Positions 31,166 through 42,025 are shown, counted from the stretch's first letter. The stretch: DNA of 64,000 nucleotides from Athripsodes cinereus (GCA_947579605.1 OX388329.1:28436693-28500692), one strand, 5' to 3'. Translations and numbers: made by a program. Notes: generated by a model not told the origin, from the sequence alone.

Positions 31166-31587
31166 AATAATAATAACGGAGAGTATTTAAAGCGCCATCT
31201 TTGTGCCATAGCACCTCGAGGACGCTGTACATGATAATGTTCTATCTTCAACAATGTTGTCTGTGTCAAGAATTCAAATTTAAATACAAAAACGTTATAA
31301 CACATAATCTCAGATACATAATAATATGTATCCGCGTCAGAAATAAAAATAAAATAATGCAACATACACAACAGTCACAGTTCATTAAAAAGTTTGAAAA
31401 AGTAGGTCTTGAGGTCCCTCTTAAAAGCCTGGAAGTCGGCAGCACACCTGAGCCCCAGAGGCAGTCTATTCCACAGATTAGGGGCAGAAACAGAAAAAGC
31501 GCGGTCACCGTAACCTGTTAAACGTGCCCTCTGTGGAACCTCCAGTTCATGCGCCGCACTCTGCGCTGACCTCAGGGCACTCTTTTA
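31166..31587 (-). mobile_element. LINE family III 3' end, tail to tail with the intact LINE
   Basis: The minus strand encodes SALRSAQSAAHELEVPQRAR, LTGYGDRAFSVSAPNLWNRL and PLGLRCAADFQAFKRDLKTY, then FFKLFNEL-stop: the C-terminus of a CR1/L2-lineage LINE. A UTR follows, then the hairpin at 31191-31226 (AGCGTC...GGCGCT outer; GTGC-TATG-GCAC inner) and a (TTA)n tail that merges with the (TAA)n tail of the plus-strand LINE. A second copy is at 33774-34090. Confidence 0.85.
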
Positions 31588-31674
31588 TTAAAAAAAAAAA
31601 AACAAAAAATATCTGAAAATGCAAAAGTGTTTAAAATAGCGGTCATTTGAAAACTAACTTTTTCATAAAGACCT

Positions 31675-31910
31675 ATTATAAGCTACGCCATTTTTTGTTC
31701 TTGTTTTAAATTGTGTAATTCTTCTTTTTCTATCAGTGCCGTTACAGGTTTCTTCGACATTGGCGATCACTCTGAAGTATGCCTCTCTGTATCGCGCTGT
31801 GTGGACTAGTTCTCCCATCCATGTTATTCCGGTCCATTGCCGTATATTCCGCAGCCACAGCATCTGTCCCCTTCCCACTCCACGATGTCCCTCAGTCTTG
31901 CATTCTATTA
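31675..31910 (-). mobile_element. RTE-like LINE (group C) tail
   Basis: Minus strand: GRGQMLWLRNIRQWTGITWM, GELVHTARYREAYFRVIANV, then EETCNGTDRKRR and an AAGAAGAA end. The WLRNIR.WTG motif identifies it. Confidence 0.8.
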
Positions 31911-32477
31911 ATAAATATTGTGTAATTAATTTATTTTAATGAGATTTTCGTTTCCGAGGTTTTGGTGGAGCGTCTGGCGATTATCCAAAACTGCAACTTT
32001 TTATTCATTGTGCAACGCCAAGTTTGAGTACAATAACGTAGTAGTAAGTAATACGAAACATCTTAGCAAGACAAGAGTTAAATTGCCAGTAGCTAGATAG
32101 ACCAGGTTTATCAAACAACTTGCGGCTTGTACATATTGTATAGATAATAATATTTATAACAATTTTATGTTGGGTGAGTGATTATTATTATAGTGGGCGC
32201 CCGTTTTGTGATGTGATCCGGTTTTGGAAAGTAAAAAGAGTACGTACATGGTAAGAATATACATAAAGTATATTATTGGTGGTAAGTAGGTATGGATAAT
32301 ATAAATTATATATTTCAGTATCGCTAGTAGGTACTATAATATGTAATTCTTTTACTTGTCGTATGTACGTATATGTAACATGTGTTTACGCAAGTTCAGG
32401 GACGAAATCTAATTCATAATGCTAATTTGTTTGCTAATGCAGAAAAATACTATTCATTGACTAATGATATCGTCGGC
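31911..32477. other. No gene recognised
   Basis: AT-rich spacer; no supported feature. Confidence 0.5.
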
Positions 32478-32541
32478 GCACATGCTGGCGTCAACTTCAA
32501 GTTATAAATTTTATTCCTGAAGGTGACGCCAGCATGTGTGC
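32478..32541. repeat. Hairpin with GACGCCAGCATGTG arms
   Basis: GCACATGCTGGCGTCA at 32478-32493 pairs with TGACGCCAGCATGTGTGC at 32524-32541. The loop ends CCTGAAGG and the right side continues AGAAACGTCGG, a CTGAAG...GAAACG layout often seen in Penelope-type repeats. Confidence 0.65.
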
Positions 32542-32562
32542 AGAAACGTCGGTACAATACAC

Positions 32563-32735
32563 TGGATACCTTTATGTATCTGAGATTGTCATTTAATCTA
32601 TTTATAAACTTATATTTATATTATGACGTGGATGTAATGTCCTGGAATTTATGAATTGTACAGTTACCTTGAGGTGCTTTAGCACTTAAACGACACTTTA
32701 ATGTTGTGCAATAATAATTAAATAAATAAAATTAG
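32563..32735 (+). mobile_element. LINE family IV 3' end
   Basis: GGATACCTTTATGTATCTGA through TATGACGTGGATGTAATGTC to the hairpin at 32663-32697. Here the inner GTGC-TTTA-GCAC is intact, while the outer left arm has decayed (GTTAC against GACAC). Confidence 0.8.
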
Positions 32736-33399
32736 ACATGGCCTACCCGTAAACTACCAGTTATAGAAGATTGCCATGAAAACCTGCAATCTACATTGAT
32801 CTAGAATTAAAATACATTTCAACTCGGATAACTTGCTTAATTTTATTTTACCAATTGAGTTAGAGAACTTTGTTTCCCAGATCTCTGGCCATACAAAACG
32901 TGTCTCTTGTTGAAGTATCAGACTTAAGTTCGATTCCTTCTGCTGCCGATCTACTGCAATAGCAAGACACTATAATGTATTCTTTAATTTAAGGATTACT
33001 GGGGTATATTTGGACTGGACAGATTCATAGATATAAAAAATTATCTCAATAATGAAATAGAGAATATTGTTACCAAAAACATCAATAAGATACATTGAAC
33101 CAATAACGAAATTCGTATTCGTGTTCGATTCAACTCTGTCATTAATCGTGCATAGTACAAAAACAAGGTGATATAATGGTGTCCGTATGTAGATTGATTG
33201 TATTACGTATTACGGCATTGCTGATAGGTATATTATTATTAATATTCTGGTTGTTAGTAATGAAATCATGTCCTAACCCTTTGTATGTGGTATTGAGTAG
33301 CACCGCCTAGTAAACAGCTGTCTACTTGTACCTACATAACGTGAATATTAGTAATGCGAACAATTTAATTATTTTTACATTCGATGTGTTTTAGTAGAC
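32736..33399. other. No gene recognised
   Basis: AT-rich spacer. Confidence 0.5.
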
Positions 33400-33644
33400 G
33401 TGTTTATACCATCGAGTGAATCGTGACATCGAAGCAAACAATCTTCTACTTCGTCACGTGTCTTACCGGGTCCCCCAGCTTCCCTGTCCTGCTGTGCGGC
33501 GCGAAACAGCTCTCCCACGGTTTTGGCACCGGTCCACTCTCGAATGTTTCGAAGCCAGGAGAGCTGTCTTCTGCAGGCCCCTCTGCGGCCCTCGATCTTC
33601 CCCTTCATGAAGAGCTGGAGAATAGTGTATTTGTTAGCAAACAA
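33400..33644 (-). mobile_element. RTE-like LINE (group C) tail, open frame
   Basis: The minus-strand frame (33644-33375) reads TILQLFMKGKIEGRRGACRR, QLSWLRNIREWTGAKTVGEL and FRAAQQDREAGGPGKTRDEV. G.IEGRRG, WLRNIREWTG and the AA.DRE motif are the group's hallmarks. Confidence 0.85.
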
Positions 33645-33773
33645 TAATCGAGTAAAATTAAATAACCAAAAAAATAATTGATATACGAAAAAATACGTTA
33701 TTATGACTAGAAATTTTGGGCTACGAGATAATTGAAATTATAGAATTTGTTTGGAATGCTCTTTCTTCGGCAT

Positions 33774-34090
33774 AATAATAATATAATAATAACGGAGAGT
33801 ATTTAAAGCGCCATCTTTGTGCCATAGCACCTCGAGGACGCTGTACATGATAATGTTCTATCTTCAACAATGTTGTCTGTGTCAAGAATTCAAATTTAAA
33901 TACAAAAACGTTATAACACATATTCTCAGATACATAATAATATGTATCCGCGTCAGAAATAAAAATAAAATAATGTAATATACACAACAGTTACAGTTCA
34001 TAATAAAGTTTGAAAAAGTAGGTCTTGAGGTCCCTCTTAAAAGTCGGCAGCACACCTGAGCCCCAGAGGCAGTCTGTTAGGGGCAGAAAA
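33774..34090 (-). mobile_element. LINE family III 3' end with CGGCAT target duplication
   Basis: Near-identical to 31166-31480 with internal deletions. The hairpin is at 33807-33842 and the tail is again (TTA)n on its own strand. CGGCAT lies at 33768-33773 and 34091-34096, flanking the copy. Confidence 0.8.
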
Positions 34091-34096
34091 CGGCAT

Positions 34097-34930
34097 GCTT
34101 ATTTTTATATTCTTATACCTTGTGACAAACATGTGACATAATCCAATTAACATTATGATTTGGTTGGTTAGCTAATGAAAACGTTCAATGTGTAGTTAAG
34201 AGGTTAGAATCCTGCCCCATTTGATCAATTTCACACTCTTGACTCAATTATATTTAACTTAATTACGGTGTTTGTGGTGTATTAAATTTATAAAAAATGC
34301 AAGTTCAATCTTCAGAAACATACAAATCTTGCTCTATAATGACATAATAATTGCCGTGTTGGAATATTTGATTCATAATCTCGCTCTTCAACATTACTTT
34401 GTGTGTCAAAAATAGCTGACGGTCGATAATATGTTTCAATTCATCGAACAAATCTAATCGTCATCATTCGATTACTCGAATCACTAGACGTGTACTTTAA
34501 CATCCTACGTGATTGCTACGGAACTATCACTTGTTACACTGTAAGTACAAATGAATGATTTGTGATGTTATTGATCGGTGAGAATTTTGGTAGATATTCA
34601 TAAGAGTACCAAGATATTGGGCAATAATGTAGGTATATCTAATAATTATGAAGTACTAAAAGAAAATTTAAACATTCTTTCGTTCATTAGTACATATAAT
34701 ATATTTTTCCCATATAACTAATCAACTTTAACTGGCGTACTTTCATTCCGATTTCCGAAATATATAATTATGATGATCTTTTCGCTACAAAACAGAAGAT
34801 CTTTGAGCTGTCCAACTTATATCAATTGAGTTTTGTTGTCTATTATGTTCGTATTTATCCAAATTCATTCTGAATTCATTAATGGTAATAAGATGGGTCT
34901 TGAAAGGTTGAACCGAAGAAAATGAATTTA
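34097..34930. other. No gene recognised
   Basis: AT-rich spacer. Confidence 0.5.
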
Positions 34931-34934
34931 TTGG

Positions 34935-35430
34935 GTGAATCATAAAAATAAGTCGTCAGTAATAAGGATCATCGAGAAACATAATTATTCTTATGGCTGT
35001 GAGTCTTGGCACTTAACCAAGGCTCAAGAGCGGATGATACTAAGCTTTGAAAACAAGTGTCTTAGAAGGATTTTGGATGTCAAATGGTATGAACATGTTA
35101 CAAATGATGCTGTGCGCCGGCGCACCCAGCAGAGACCTGTAATCTCCGTAATACAGGAGAGACGATGGTCCTGGCTGGGACATGTTTTGAGAATGCCTAA
35201 TGATAGTTGGCCAAAAAGAGCACTGTTCTTCCGTCCGCAGGGGTTCCGTCGGCCCGGGCGTCCCTCTTTCACAATACACCGTTCCTATGACAACGATATC
35301 AGAGCGCAGGGAATGTCGTGGAAAGAGGTGACGCAATTGGCACAGAGACGCTCTGAATGGAGGAGGCTGGTTTCTGCCCTGTGCTCCCGAGAGGAGCGTT
35401 GAGGGCGATGATTGATTGATTGATTATTAT
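34935..35430 (+). mobile_element. RTE-like LINE (group B) tail with 155-codon open frame
   Basis: The frame to 35402 reads YGCESWHLTKAQERMILSFE, NKCLRRILDVKWYEHVTNDA, WSWLGHVLRMPNDSWPKRAL and FRRPGRPSF, ending VSALCSREER-stop, then GGCGATGATTGATTGATTGA. It is the region after the RT domain of RTE/BovB-like LINEs. It is homologous to 41455-42025 and to the older 48065-48930. Confidence 0.88.
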
Positions 35431-35769
35431 CTTAAAAATGTCACCTTGCACAGAGACCATAATAGCCTTTGGCTAAGCCAATCTCAGTCGAAAATAATAT
35501 CGGCTATAGATACTCTTAATCTACCCCGTAAAGTACTCAGGAAATAATAGCTCTCTTACTGTAAGTTTTCGAGTGTACTCTAAAAGAAAAAAGGTGCCCT
35601 AAAACATCACTATGAGACAATAAACATTTACAATCCAACAACAACAGGAGATATTCGCCTCATCCGGATATTTCAGGAGTTGTCTTATTTATTTGCACAT
35701 TCAAACCAAATTTGTCCTCATGAGCGAGCCATTGAAGTGCCAGTACTCCTCTTTTATACTCTCTCTTAG

Positions 35770-35850
35770 TGTTGTGGAATTCTCAAGAAATAATTTTTTC
35801 TAGAAATTTCTCGGTAAATTTCTCAAAGTAGAGAATTTTCGGAGATTTTT
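35770..35850. repeat. GAGAAATTTCTC-word cluster, left part
   Basis: GAATTCTCAAGAAAT, AGAAATTTCTCGGTAAATTT and GAGAATTTTCGGAGA recur; see 36195-36300. Confidence 0.5.
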
Positions 35851-36194
35851 TTTTATTTTTTATTTAGCAGTATAATAATAATACATACTTTATTCAATCA
35901 ATCAATAACAATGTACAAAAGTTGACACAATTTATCACAAATATGGCTACAATTAATTATAGAAACAAAAAAATGTTAGGTACCTATATAGAAAAAAGTG
36001 CTAATAACTGATGAAAAACCTTGATGTTTGACACCCCACATGCCCATATTTAAGTTAAAAAAAAATGCAGATACGTACATGGAAAAAAGTGTTAATAACC
36101 TCTGATTTGGGCCTTAATCAGCCCCAGAAATTTTTGGATCAATCAGGTTGGCTGCGAGGTGTACTGGGCGAAAGGTCATAAAGGTCACTAAGAA
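35851..36194 (-). mobile_element. A/T-tailed insertion inside the GAGAAATTTCTC cluster
   Basis: On minus the segment ends in a long A/T-rich run (35851-35875) after TGAATAAAGTATGTATTATT, as LINE 3' ends do. It separates two halves of the same word cluster. No coding match. Confidence 0.4.
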
Positions 36195-36300
36195 GAATTA
36201 TGGAGAGAAATTTCTCTTCCATCAGAGGAGAAATTCTCGGAGAAATTGCTCGTTCTCGAGAAATTTCTTTGGAGAATTTTCTCTTCTCACATCACTACTC
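36195..36300. repeat. GAGAAATTTCTC-word cluster, right part
   Basis: GGAGAGAAATTTCTC, GAGGAGAAATTCTCGGAG, CTCGAGAAATTTCTTTGG and GAGAATTTTCTCTTCTC form a self-complementary array continuing the cluster at 35770. Confidence 0.5.
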
Positions 36301-36392
36301 TCTCTTCAATGCCCTTTTTAGGAAGCAAGAAAGTTTATTGAGAAAGCATATGAAAATTAAAAAAAGAAACAAAGCAGGACACATACAAATCA

Positions 36393-36541
36393 GCGATGAG
36401 GTATGTCACCGATTCTGAATATATCGTAATTAACGGGCAGATAGGGGTCATTCTGCATGTTTGTTACGCAGTTGAGCCACTGATGGCTACTGTACTAGTG
36501 GGATACGCCATAATGCTATAGTAGTATGTTAGTAGTAGTAG
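36393..36541 (+). mobile_element. SINE-C 3' half, diverged
   Basis: CAGCGATGAGGTATGTCACC, GAGCCACTGATGGCTAC and GTGGGATACGCCATAATGC, then a TAGTAG tail. Confidence 0.65.
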
Positions 36542-36929
36542 AAGTACTCCTTATCTATGGCTAAATCTAATTAGATATTATCATTTTTGTATTATAATTA
36601 ACAGTTTGACTCGATATGTCATATTGAGAGTACTTACTCAGAATTTCTTACGTTATATAAGAACTGTAACATTCAGTTGGAATTCAACCGGTTTCGCGTT
36701 TGCAAGAGATTAGGTTTTACTTATACATATTATGCTACTTACAATTCTTACAAACATAGGTACCAAATAATGCATCCTTTGTGGAGTAGGCTGTAAGGAT
36801 TGAGATCTTATCTTAGGTAATTTCGAAAGCTTCTTCACCAATCGGCATTAAACGACAAACTCGAGAAAATATATTATTTCATTTAGAGCGAATTTGTGGC
36901 AGTTGAATTTTATCTACTGTTTTATTTCG
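36542..36929. other. No gene recognised
   Basis: AT-rich spacer. Confidence 0.5.
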
Positions 36930-37034
36930 TGTTCGCCGGTAGCCTGTAGGTAGAGTCTCGGCCTCGTGAACAAGGGGTCCGTGGTTCGATCCCAGGTGCC
37001 GGCAAACTCCCCTTTCACGACACAAAAAAAAAAA
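36930..37034 (+). mobile_element. SINE-A head with short tail
   Basis: Complete tRNA-like head with B box GGTTCGATCCC, cut after CACGACAC and followed directly by an A run. It is the head without the body. Confidence 0.8.
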
Positions 37035-37074
37035 TTTGCATGTCTGCAAGTTTACAAGTATAATAATAGTCAAG

Positions 37075-37290
37075 GAAGAACGGAAAACTATATATAGATT
37101 TATCCTTGCATACTTTTTTCACTTATTCTACATTTATACAATTTCTCATACACGCACGTTGATTTCTTTTACTCAACACACACGGGGCCGTCTTTGAGAA
37201 TTTAATTCGCGTGATCTTGCAACGTGGTACCTACTCGGACGCCAGCGCTCTCTCACACCCTGTCTTTCAGATAGGTATATCTTCTATGTT
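37075..37290 (-). mobile_element. RTE-like LINE (group A) decayed tail
   Basis: Inverted ATAGATTTATCCTTGCATAC, ATTTCTCATACACGC and CGCGTGATCTTGCAACGTGG words follow the order of 21500-21660. Confidence 0.65.
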
Positions 37291-37384
37291 ATCATTTCCT
37301 CACTCATTCTTTCCACAAGTAATGTAAATCATAACTTTTTTACACGCATTTTACTCACAACACTCTTCTTGCCACCCGGTTATT

Positions 37385-37855
37385 TTTTTTTTATTTATTT
37401 ATTCCAGAAATATTATACAACACAAAATATAGCATTTTCACAATTTAAATTCATTTATACATTTTAATACTACCTCACTGGGTTTGCACCCGTATCGAGG
37501 TAATATTATGAAACAAATTATATCAAAAAAAAAACAATAGCAAATTATATAAAAAAAACTATAGCAATAAAAAATAGACATAGCAAAATAAGATATTGTC
37601 TTCAGACCGGAACGCTACACAGCAGGCTCTCAGAATCGTCCAGTCCCAGGTTTAGCAGAAACGAATATACCCCAGTCTTCGTTACAGCACTCCTTTTCGG
37701 ACCCAGAACACTCTGTAGTTGATTATAGAGATGTGGCCCGAGAAATGTACATATGAAATCTTCTTGCAAATGAGGTCGAAACTTGCGGCACATCAAGATT
37801 TCCAATCTGTCTTGTATATCTACTATGTGGAACCACATCCATGGATTTAACATTT
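37385..37855 (-). mobile_element. Unassigned LINE-like 3' end with 83-codon frame
   Basis: The minus frame 37853-37602 (MLNPWMWFHIVDIQDRLEIL ... SLLCSVPV-stop) has no motif I can name. It is followed by a UTR with CTCGATACGGGTGCAAACCC and ends TTCTGGAATAAATAAATAAA plus A, the layout of a LINE 3' end. Confidence 0.45.
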
Positions 37856-39029
37856 TTTCCTACTTCCGTCATCAATATCATCATATAGATCTGTCTGACA
37901 TTTAACAGCTTAGAATTTTCACACAGTTGTTGTGTTGGATATGTTAGATACTAAACATTTTAAATTCGATAAAGAAGAAAGAATGTCAATCATTCTAAAA
38001 ATCTTTCTTACATTTGAAAGATACACTAAGCATGTTTAATAGATACTTGCGGTATTGTGGTAAAAATAAACACAACATCAACATCTTACATCAGAGATAA
38101 GAATAAACGCTTCAAAATAACACCTCTCTATACCTACTTCAAATCCTTTAAACTGCAGCAAAACAACATCATTCTATCATAGTATGTATGTACATATGTA
38201 CACACAAGATGCACATCTTATGCACAAAAAGAGAATGTAACAAGATACACAACAAAGATACATAAGATTGAAGAATATTATATGCATGCTTTTTGCATAT
38301 AGTTATTTAAAGAAAACAAGAATAAACACCCACGCATAATCCCACAGAATTCGCAACAATACGTACATAGGTAGGTAGGTACTATATTGTATTGTATTAC
38401 TTTGCATTATTACTCACTTTCAGAGCGAAGCTAGATTCAAAACAAGTAATACTAAATTATATAGATGGATACCTATAATTTATAATTATGCAAATATTTA
38501 AAGTTTAGAATAAACATAATAATAATTTATTGAGACAAGTTCGGTAGCGATTTTACGAGCTTTTTTATTGACACTTAAAGTTGAGTTTACACACAAACCA
38601 TATATTATAATAATGCCATAAGTATATTTCATTTAAACAAATAATAAGTATTTACTTGTTGATTTTTAATCGTATTTGAAATGCACATGTAAGATTTACA
38701 ATGCGATGTTTGCGGTTAAATAATTCATCGTTTGTTTTTACGTTGAAAGATGATGAAATAAAATAACAATAATTTATATTGATAAAATATTAATAACCTT
38801 AACCATGAATTTAATTTTACTTCATCGAGTTAAAATTTATATTTATAGCAAACTTTTTTTCGTTCCATCTACTTAACATCTCCTTACTCAATTACAATTT
38901 TATATTCTTGACTTGTAATAACAAAACTTTTAATTTATATCCTACGACCGACACCCCCAATATTTTAATTTTTATTCAATAATAAATTAGAATGATTTGA
39001 TTTGACCAATTTTTTAAACGTAATAATTT
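37856..39029. other. No gene recognised
   Basis: AT-rich spacer of 1.2 kb without a supported feature. Confidence 0.5.
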
Positions 39030-39245
39030 GATATTTGGCTCATATTTGTCTGAGAGGAATGGTGCTCGGAGACGTGGATGTCCGAGTAATAAATGGCAAG
39101 GTCATTTAAATCAAATTCTACAGGACGGTCATGTGTTGAGCACATTGAACAGGAGAGCATGCATGAGGAATTGTATGACAGTGACGGAAGCGAAAGATGT
39201 ATGCAAGGATAGAAGGAAGTGGCACCCGATCCTTTCTTACGGAAA
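39030..39245 (+). mobile_element. RTE-like LINE (group A) tail
   Basis: YLSERNGARRRGCPSNKWQG, HLNQILQDGHVLSTLNRRAC and MRNCMTVTEAKDVCKDRRKW, open throughout; joined at about 39240 to a SINE-C scrap. Confidence 0.85.
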
Positions 39246-39385
39246 AAAGGGAGATCAACTCTTTGCCTGGTAAATGTCTTAATATTTTGGTGTCAGCTTG
39301 CACTTTATCACAATGCTGCTGAGCCGCTGATTACACCACTTGTGGGATATGTCATGATGAAAATATAACAGTAGTACTGGCTTAA
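39246..39385. mobile_element. SINE-C scraps
   Basis: ATCAACTCTTTGCCTGG (inverted 5' end) and, in the other orientation at 39310-39385, CTGATTACACCACTTGTGGG plus ATATGTCATGATG. Confidence 0.5.
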
Positions 39386-40322
39386 GCGTATTTTCCCTTT
39401 CATTCATTGTGAAGTGATAATAATAACATTATGGGAAAATATATATCTACGTGATAAAATCACACATTGCAAAACCAAGTAAGAAAACAAACAGACAAAT
39501 GTATTTATATTCTGTAAATTATCGCCCATATAAAGAATGTTCTAATGATCATAATATAATTCAATTCCGCTCAAGTAGTATTTCCTGTATTTTGTACACT
39601 ATGAGCAAGCTTTCTTCACTCAAGTTCCGCATTAAACTTGAATCTCAACTAGCCTGTTGAATTCTACGTAGATACATACTATATTAATAATATTATGCAC
39701 TTGCATACTACACAGTACTCGTACCTACTGGATAATACTATGTTTTATGCACTCAGGTCTTTGCTGTTTGTTCATGAGATATTTATATTATTTGTAGTAT
39801 TAATTTACAGATAGATATATAATTGATTGATGTAATTCTTCAAACCTGGTATAAAAGCAATGGTTTATAATGCAGAGAAAATAGATCTTGATTTTCCTGT
39901 TCTTGTAGACAAAAAAAAATGAAAAAGGGTAATGAATGTTTCTTTCACTTCAAGTTCGTTTTTTAACCTGCATGTCGTAAAAGTGCACTCAAAAGCTAAA
40001 AATCAAAGCTCGATGCTGGAACCTTCTTCAGAAATATGGAAATGTCTTCACGATCAATTTGAGTCGCGTTTTTGTTACACATCCCAAAACACAAACAGTA
40101 GGTATTAGAAGCTACGAAAAATTACATTAATATTTGAGATTAAAAGAGTTTGAAATGTGGTTTCTAAATATAAAATTCCATGTCAATAACTAATGAAATT
40201 TTAAAACACAGATAATTTAGAAGTTTTCAAAGCTTAAAACAATATTTGAGATTAAAAGAGCTAGAAATTTGATAACTAAATATATATCCCCACGTTAATT
40301 GAAACTGCACTCTTCACCGGCG
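39386..40322. other. No gene recognised
   Basis: AT-rich; AATATTTGAGATTAAAAGAG occurs twice (near 40130 and 40240), a small local duplication. Confidence 0.5.
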
Positions 40323-40400
40323 GCGCCCTTGAAACGGTCTAGGGACAATTAAACGGCGAAGAACAAAATCATCCAAAATCATCATCACCAGCATCAATAA
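40323..40400 (+). mobile_element. LINE family I/II terminal hairpin, solitary
   Basis: GGCGCCCTTGAAACGGTC ... AATTAAACGGCGAAGAAC, then AATCATCCAAAATCATC. The outer stem GCGCC/GGCG is kept, and the tail has drifted to ATC repeats. Confidence 0.6.
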
Positions 40401-41104
40401 CTAAAGATGACTGATAGACGGCGTATTTTTGGTGGAAGATATATCTCACAACTATGGAATGTGAAAAACTAGACTGGAGTGCAGGATTAGGAGGAGTGAT
40501 CTTCAACATTAGAGAAACTTAATTCTTATAAAGTTTTATTTACATTTATTAGAAAATAACTAATAAAATATGTTAATAATGTAAGTACACAGATATCATC
40601 AAAAGTGAATGAATACTTGTATTTAAATCATTATAATAATAAATAAAGACATTGAATAGTCATATTATTACTAGATACAAATCATAGAATGCCAGTATGA
40701 AGTCTTCGCCACCTTTCATAAATACAATAATAATATCAAATGGTGATATCAAATTAAATAGCAGAATAACATTCCTAGTAGGTTGCGATGTATGATTATC
40801 TATAGTATGGAAGATATTAATATGTATAAATACAGAGGTAGTTTTCTTATGCAGGTACATAGAAGTAAATATTATCTCTCTTATACAATGTATGCATAAT
40901 CTGAGTTGGTAGTATTAATTATTTATTACACCAGTAAGATCGTATAAGTCTTTGGTGTTTAGAACTGTTAATGTGCTTCCGGTCTAAAGTTGAAAAGTTG
41001 GTATAATAAAAACGATTTTATTATGTACATTATATCATAATATTTTTATTGTTATTATTATGAATTAGCTTTTTAGACCCATCTTCAGTAATTTATAGGT
41101 CTTA
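40401..41104. other. No gene recognised
   Basis: AT-rich spacer. Confidence 0.5.
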
Positions 41105-41262
41105 ATGAGCAAAGAGATATATTTGTCTGAGAGGAATGTTGCTCGGAGACGTGGCCGTCCGAGGCATTGTATGACAGTGACGGAAGCGAAAGATGGTTGC
41201 AAGGATAGAAGGAAGTGGCGATCGATCCTTTCTATCTACCCCGCGAGGAAAGCGGGTAGATA
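41105..41262 (+). mobile_element. RTE-like LINE (group A) tail with internal deletion
   Basis: EQRDIFV-like start, then RNVARRRGRPRHCMTVTEAK, jumping from GRPR to CMTVTEAK, so about 75 bp present in 39060-39170 are missing. It ends near CTACCCCGCGAGGAAAGCGG. Confidence 0.75.
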
Positions 41263-41454
41263 GAAAGGACTGCTGCCTTCTTGGACTCCTGAAATATCCG
41301 ATAAATAAAGTTATTTCAGCCTGCTGCCGGTCTTTCTCAAGACCAACTTTAATGTCTCTTTCAAGATTACTGTACTTAAAAAACGATAATTATATTAATA
41401 GTAGGTATAGAGTTATGGCAATTCCCAAATATCTCAGGTTAGTAAATTCAGTCG

Positions 41455-42025
41455 GAATTACCAATCCGCATAGGAGCAGCTAGCGGGGCTTTCAACAACA
41501 TGAACAAAGTTTGGAAGGCGTCTGGACTCAGCATCAGGACACAATGTCGCTTGTTCAATGCGTGCATCATCCCAATCCTTCTATATGGCTGCGAGTCTTG
41601 GCACTTAACCAAGGCTCAAGAGCGGAAGATACTAAGCTTTGAAAGTATCTTAGAAGGATTTTGGATGTCAGATGGTATGAACATGATACAAATGATGCTG
41701 TGCGCCGGCGCACCCAGCAGAGACCTATAATCTCCGTAATATAGGAGAGACGATGGTCCTGGCTGGGACATGTTTTGAGAATGCCCAATGATAGTTGGCC
41801 AAAAAAAGCACTGTTCTTCCGTCCGCAGGGGTTCCGTAGGCCCGGGCGTCCCTCTTTCACAATACACCGTTCCTATGACAACGATATCAGAGCGTAAGGA
41901 ATATCGTGGGAAGAGGTGACGCAAACGCTTGGCACAGAGACGCTCTGAATGGAGGAGGCTGGTTTCTGCCCTGTGCTCCCGAGAGGAGCGTTGAGGGCAA
42001 TGATGATGATGATGATGATAGAGTT
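41455..42025 (+). mobile_element. RTE-like LINE (group B) tail, frameshifted
   Basis: RIGAASGAFNNMNKVWKASG, LSIRTQCRLFNACIIPILLY and GCESWHLTKAQERKILSFE, then an internal deletion and frameshift against 35040-35060. The rest follows 35090-35402 closely. The end is GAGCGTTGAGGGCAATGATG with GATGATGATG, differing from the GATT tail at 35410. Confidence 0.85.

Noticed and set aside
29037..31371. Several minus and plus frames of 64-150 codons within the intact LINE region
   Set aside because: Shadows of the LINE coding sequence in other frames; no motifs.
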